Positions 33,880 to 35,578 of a DNA stretch of 35,578 bases are shown here, piece after piece (the first letter of the stretch is position 1; each line of letters starts with the position of its first letter). The stretch is from JBBRCE01 sp038205115 (GTDB taxonomy: Bacteria; Planctomycetota; Planctomycetia; Pirellulales; JBBRCE01), in assembly GCA_038205115.1 (NCBI GenBank), contig JBBRCE010000049.1, forward strand, positions 1 through 35,578, written 5' to 3'. Under the pieces are notes generated by a model. The model made no database searches and was not told the origin of the DNA. It saw only the letters and a list, made by a program, of their open reading frames with translations. Position numbers and translations under genes: made by a program.

Positions 33880-34100
33880 TATGTAAGCCAGCTAGCGTCG
33901 CGCATCCGCACCGTCATGGCCCAGGCCGCGTCCAGACATCGCTTTGAGCCGCGGACCATCAGCTTTAAGGGAGCTCTTCAAACCCGGGAGGCTTTCCAGC
34001 TCCTGATTTAATTTCAGGCAGCCCGCGACTCGTCCTATCGCCTAAAACCGTCCCAACACCTCCTCGATGCCATCGCGATCCATCACCTCCGCGCCCTCCG
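33880..34100 (+). pseudogene. IS4-family transposase, C-terminal fossil
   Basis: The plus frame reads ASRIRTVMAQAASRHRFEPR, then TISFKGALQTREAFQLLI, a TAA stop, FQAARDSSYRL and HLLDAIAIHHLRALRRF. This follows the conserved end of IS4-type transposases (YNLIRTVMAQAAxRHxxxPRxISFKGALQTLEAFxPLL, then LLDAIAxHRV). The nonsense codon and the lost N-terminal part with the catalytic DDE residues make it dead. No flanking inverted repeats were recognised. Confidence 0.7.
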
Positions 34101-34145
34101 GCGGTTTCGCTGTATGAGGCTTGCCGCTCTGCTACGTTGCTCAAC

Positions 34146-34398
34146 CTGAAGTCGTTTTACGACTCGGAAGCGCGCGTTATCGACCACTAAGCTGGCCGCG
34201 GTCGACACAAAAGGCCGGTTGGGCGCCTTGGTCGTTCAGCTCACCGATGGCACCACATTCAACGTCGGCACTGGCTTCACGGATGCTCAGCGCGAAAGCC
34301 CGCCGCCAGTCGGCAGCACGATCACGTTCCGCTACCAGGAATTGTCCGACGGGGGAGTGCCTCGCTTTCCCTCGTTCGTTCGTCTGGCCACGGGCTAA
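34146..34398 (+). pseudogene. ATP-dependent DNA ligase, C-terminal (OB-fold) fossil
   Basis: The first frame reads LKSFYDSEARVIDH, then a TAA, then AGRGRHK. After one surplus A in a run of A near 34212 a second frame reads GRLGALVVQLTDGTTFNVGT, GFTDAQRESPPPVGSTITF and RYQELSDGGVPRFPSFVRLA, and stops at 34396-34398. This matches the C-terminal OB-fold of small ATP-dependent ligases found next to WGR proteins. The nonsense codon (probably CAA/CAG to TAA), the frameshift and the absent adenylation domain make it inactive. The WGR gene follows 57 bp downstream. Confidence 0.75.
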
Positions 34399-34455
34399 CT
34401 GTTCGGCCTGCGCATCGTTCACTTCACACCATCCACTTTCATGGAGATCCGAATC

Positions 34456-34665
34456 ATGGCTCGTAGTTTTGAATTTGTTGGCGGCAACTCGGCGAAGTTC
34501 TGGGCGGTCGATACTTTCCAGAATACAGTCACCGTCCAGTACGGGCGGATCGGCACCAGTGGTCAAACCCAAACGAAAACTTTGGCTGATGCCACGGCTG
34601 CCAGCCGGCATGCCGAGAAGTTGATCGGCGAAAAGACCAAGAAGGGCTACGTCGAAGTGGCCTGA
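34456..34665 (+). CDS. WGR domain protein
   Basis: From the ATG at 34456 (GGAG 9 bases upstream) the product is 69 residues: a single WGR-type domain with SAKFWAVDTFQNTVTVQYGR and IGTSGQTQTKTLADATAASR, where YGRIG stands at the usual WGRIG position. WGR domains occur in PARP and MolR-type proteins and are DNA-binding modules that recognise DNA ends. Stand-alone copies are common in mobile islands with ligase genes. An ATG at 34441 would add 5 residues. It lies between the dead ligase and an unknown protein gene. Confidence 0.85.
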   Translation: MARSFEFVGGNSAKFWAVDTFQNTVTVQYGRIGTSGQTQTKTLADATAASRHAEKLIGEKTKKGYVEVA

Positions 34666-34727
34666 ACACGCATCGACCCGCATTGATGCGTCGGCGTTGG
34701 ATTCATTTCATTTCTTGGAGACCCTTG

Positions 34728-35453
34728 ATGAGCACATTACTCGATGCACCAGCAACCCGCTCGATCACGCCGCCTGCCGATCGCCTGCGTAACGTGATGG
34801 CGGCTGTGCGCGTCAGCTTTGTCTGGCTCGGCACGAGGAAGACTTTGACGCCCGAACAGAAAGCTCAGGCTGCTGACACGTTCGGCGCCGAAGGCACATC
34901 GCTGTCGGCCGGCAAGAAGCTGCTGGATTCCGGACATCCGGCGTTCCGGGCGCTCACTGCGGTACGCACTCGTCTGATCACGTTCTGGAAGGACATCAGC
35001 CTGCCGTATCCCGAGCCAGGCATCCGGCTGATTCGCCAGTCCGACATCGCCGCGTTCAACGTGCAACTGACCACGCTCAAGGCTGAACTCGAAGAAGCGG
35101 TCTGGCGGTTGGACGAGCATTACGAGGAACTGAAGTCGGCCGCCCGCGAGCGACTGGGCCGGTTATCGACCGCGCTGGTTCACGACACGTTTTCATCTGG
35201 TATGTTGGCAGGATGGAGAAGCCCGGCGGATTTCACTCGACGGGCGACCGCCCTATTTAGAGCTTGGCAGTTTGTGATCGGTGCCGCGCCGATCGCGGTC
35301 AGTAATCAGCCCCCTCGTATGCATCTTCACGCTCAAATCTTTGCGATCGCCGATCTGTCGCTTTTGCAGCGCGATCAGATGTTCGCAATCATGGATCGGC
35401 ATTTCGAATGCATGCAGCGCGAAACGTTCGAACGAGACCTAGCAGGCCGTTGA
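34728..35453 (+). CDS. Unknown island protein, C-terminal part apparently replaced and cut by an IS element
   Basis: From the ATG at 34728 (GGAG 7 bases upstream) the product is 241 residues. The first 145 residues (AAVRVSFVWLGTRKTLTPEQ, SLSAGKKLLDSGHPAFRALT, LPYPEPGIRLIRQSDI, LDEHYEELKSAARERLGRL) look like a protein family that accompanies WGR genes in islands; its function is not known to me. After residue 146 the character changes. Residues from about 198 (HLHAQIFAIADLSLLQRDQM, FAIMDRHFECMQRETFERDL) resemble the start of a different protein. The last two residues and the stop come from the IS1182-type left end at about 35443. I infer a deletion fusion followed by IS insertion. Confidence 0.6.
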   Translation: MSTLLDAPATRSITPPADRLRNVMAAVRVSFVWLGTRKTLTPEQKAQAADTFGAEGTSLSAGKKLLDSGHPAFRALTAVRTRLITFWKDISLPYPEPGIRLIRQSDIAAFNVQLTTLKAELEEAVWRLDEHYEELKSAARERLGRLSTALVHDTFSSGMLAGWRSPADFTRRATALFRAWQFVIGAAPIAVSNQPPRMHLHAQIFAIADLSLLQRDQMFAIMDRHFECMQRETFERDLAGR

Positions 35454-35578
35454 AGTATTCCCAATTCCCGCGCGGTTGATACACTGTTGGCCTGGTGGGC
35501 AATGTCAGTCAAAGGAGTACCTGACCGTGGCGATGGGCAAGCGGAAGCAACTGCAACAAGAACTGTTTCTGGCCGCGG
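35443..35578 (+). mobile_element. Left end of an IS1182-type insertion sequence
   Basis: The sequence from 35443 (caggccgttgaag, after a CTAG at 35439-35442) resembles the terminal repeat of IS1182-family elements, often GGC(T/C)GTTGAA near the end. A transposase start follows at 35527. The rest of the element and its right end lie outside the window. CTAG may be the target duplication but cannot be confirmed without the other end. Confidence 0.6.
35527..35578 (+). CDS. IS1182-family transposase, N-terminal start (partial)
   Basis: An AGGAG 9 bases upstream supports the GTG at 35527; an ATG at 35533 is in frame. The visible residues AMGKRKQLQQELFLAA match the start of IS1182-type transposases (MGKRKxxQxELFVAAxDLP). 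The gene runs off the window. Confidence 0.7.
   Translation, partial: MAMGKRKQLQQELFLAA

Noticed and set aside
34040..34115. Minus-strand coding-like end reading MDRDGIEEVLGRF
   Set aside because: It is antisense to the IS4 fossil, whose plus frame shows recognisable family sequence.
1..35578. CRISPR array, tRNA or rRNA
   Set aside because: No regularly spaced direct repeats with unique spacers, tRNA cloverleaf or rRNA sequence was noticed on either strand.

Overview
The window looks like a planctomycete chromosome (Pirellulales-like). The evidence is the pairing of secreted DUF1501 proteins with a DUF1549/DUF1553 cytochrome-type protein, Tat-type leaders on DUF1501 and Gfo/Idh/MocA proteins, a formylglycine-generating-enzyme lipoprotein, an autotransporter-type beta-repeat protein ending in dockerin-like repeats plus PEP-CTERM, and weak Shine-Dalgarno usage. 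The organism is inferred from gene content only. No rRNA, tRNA or CRISPR array was seen.

Positions 1-904: the 3' end of an IS630-type transposase runs directly into a PhoD-like phosphatase gene that has lost its 5' part. The joint lies on a CTAG, the known IS630 target. Positions 1498-10946: a secreted catabolic block with DUF1501 (minus), divergent DUF1549/DUF1553 cytochrome protein, second DUF1501, FGE-like lipoprotein with an intact Cys pair, xylose-isomerase-like TIM barrel, and a convergent Tat-exported Gfo/Idh/MocA oxidoreductase behind a shared terminator.

Positions 11218-19062: an exopolysaccharide locus. FkbM methyltransferase and a Wzz-like chain-length protein lie on minus. A CelD/FemAB-type acyltransferase, NodB deacetylase, Wzx-like flippase and GT4 glycosyltransferase lie on plus, with overlapping or tightly packed genes. 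Positions 19735-22601: a large beta-repeat PEP-CTERM surface protein split by a one-base frameshift, closed by a strong terminator. Positions 22966-24240: an exported TPR protein.

Positions 24511-35578: an accessory and heavily decayed region. It starts where a dienelactone hydrolase gene is cut, next to a tyrosine recombinase with a convergent excisionase-like gene and an unknown partner. It continues with an unknown exported protein, an rve-integrase fossil, an intact OmpR-type two-component system, a 100-bp MITE-like element with perfect 23-bp inverted repeats and a 3-bp target duplication, a frameshifted periplasmic helical protein, a small secreted Lys/Asp-rich protein, an HsdR C-terminal fossil, a TolC-like gene lacking its N-terminus, a DUF1003 protein, an IS4 fossil, an ATP-dependent DNA ligase fossil, a WGR protein, an unknown protein probably cut by an insertion sequence, and the left end of an IS1182-type element at the edge.

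The most interesting material is the unexplained recombinase module (24700-26620), the MITE (30011-30116), the ligase/WGR/unknown gene set (34146-35453), and the split PEP-CTERM gene. None amounts to a demonstrated new system.
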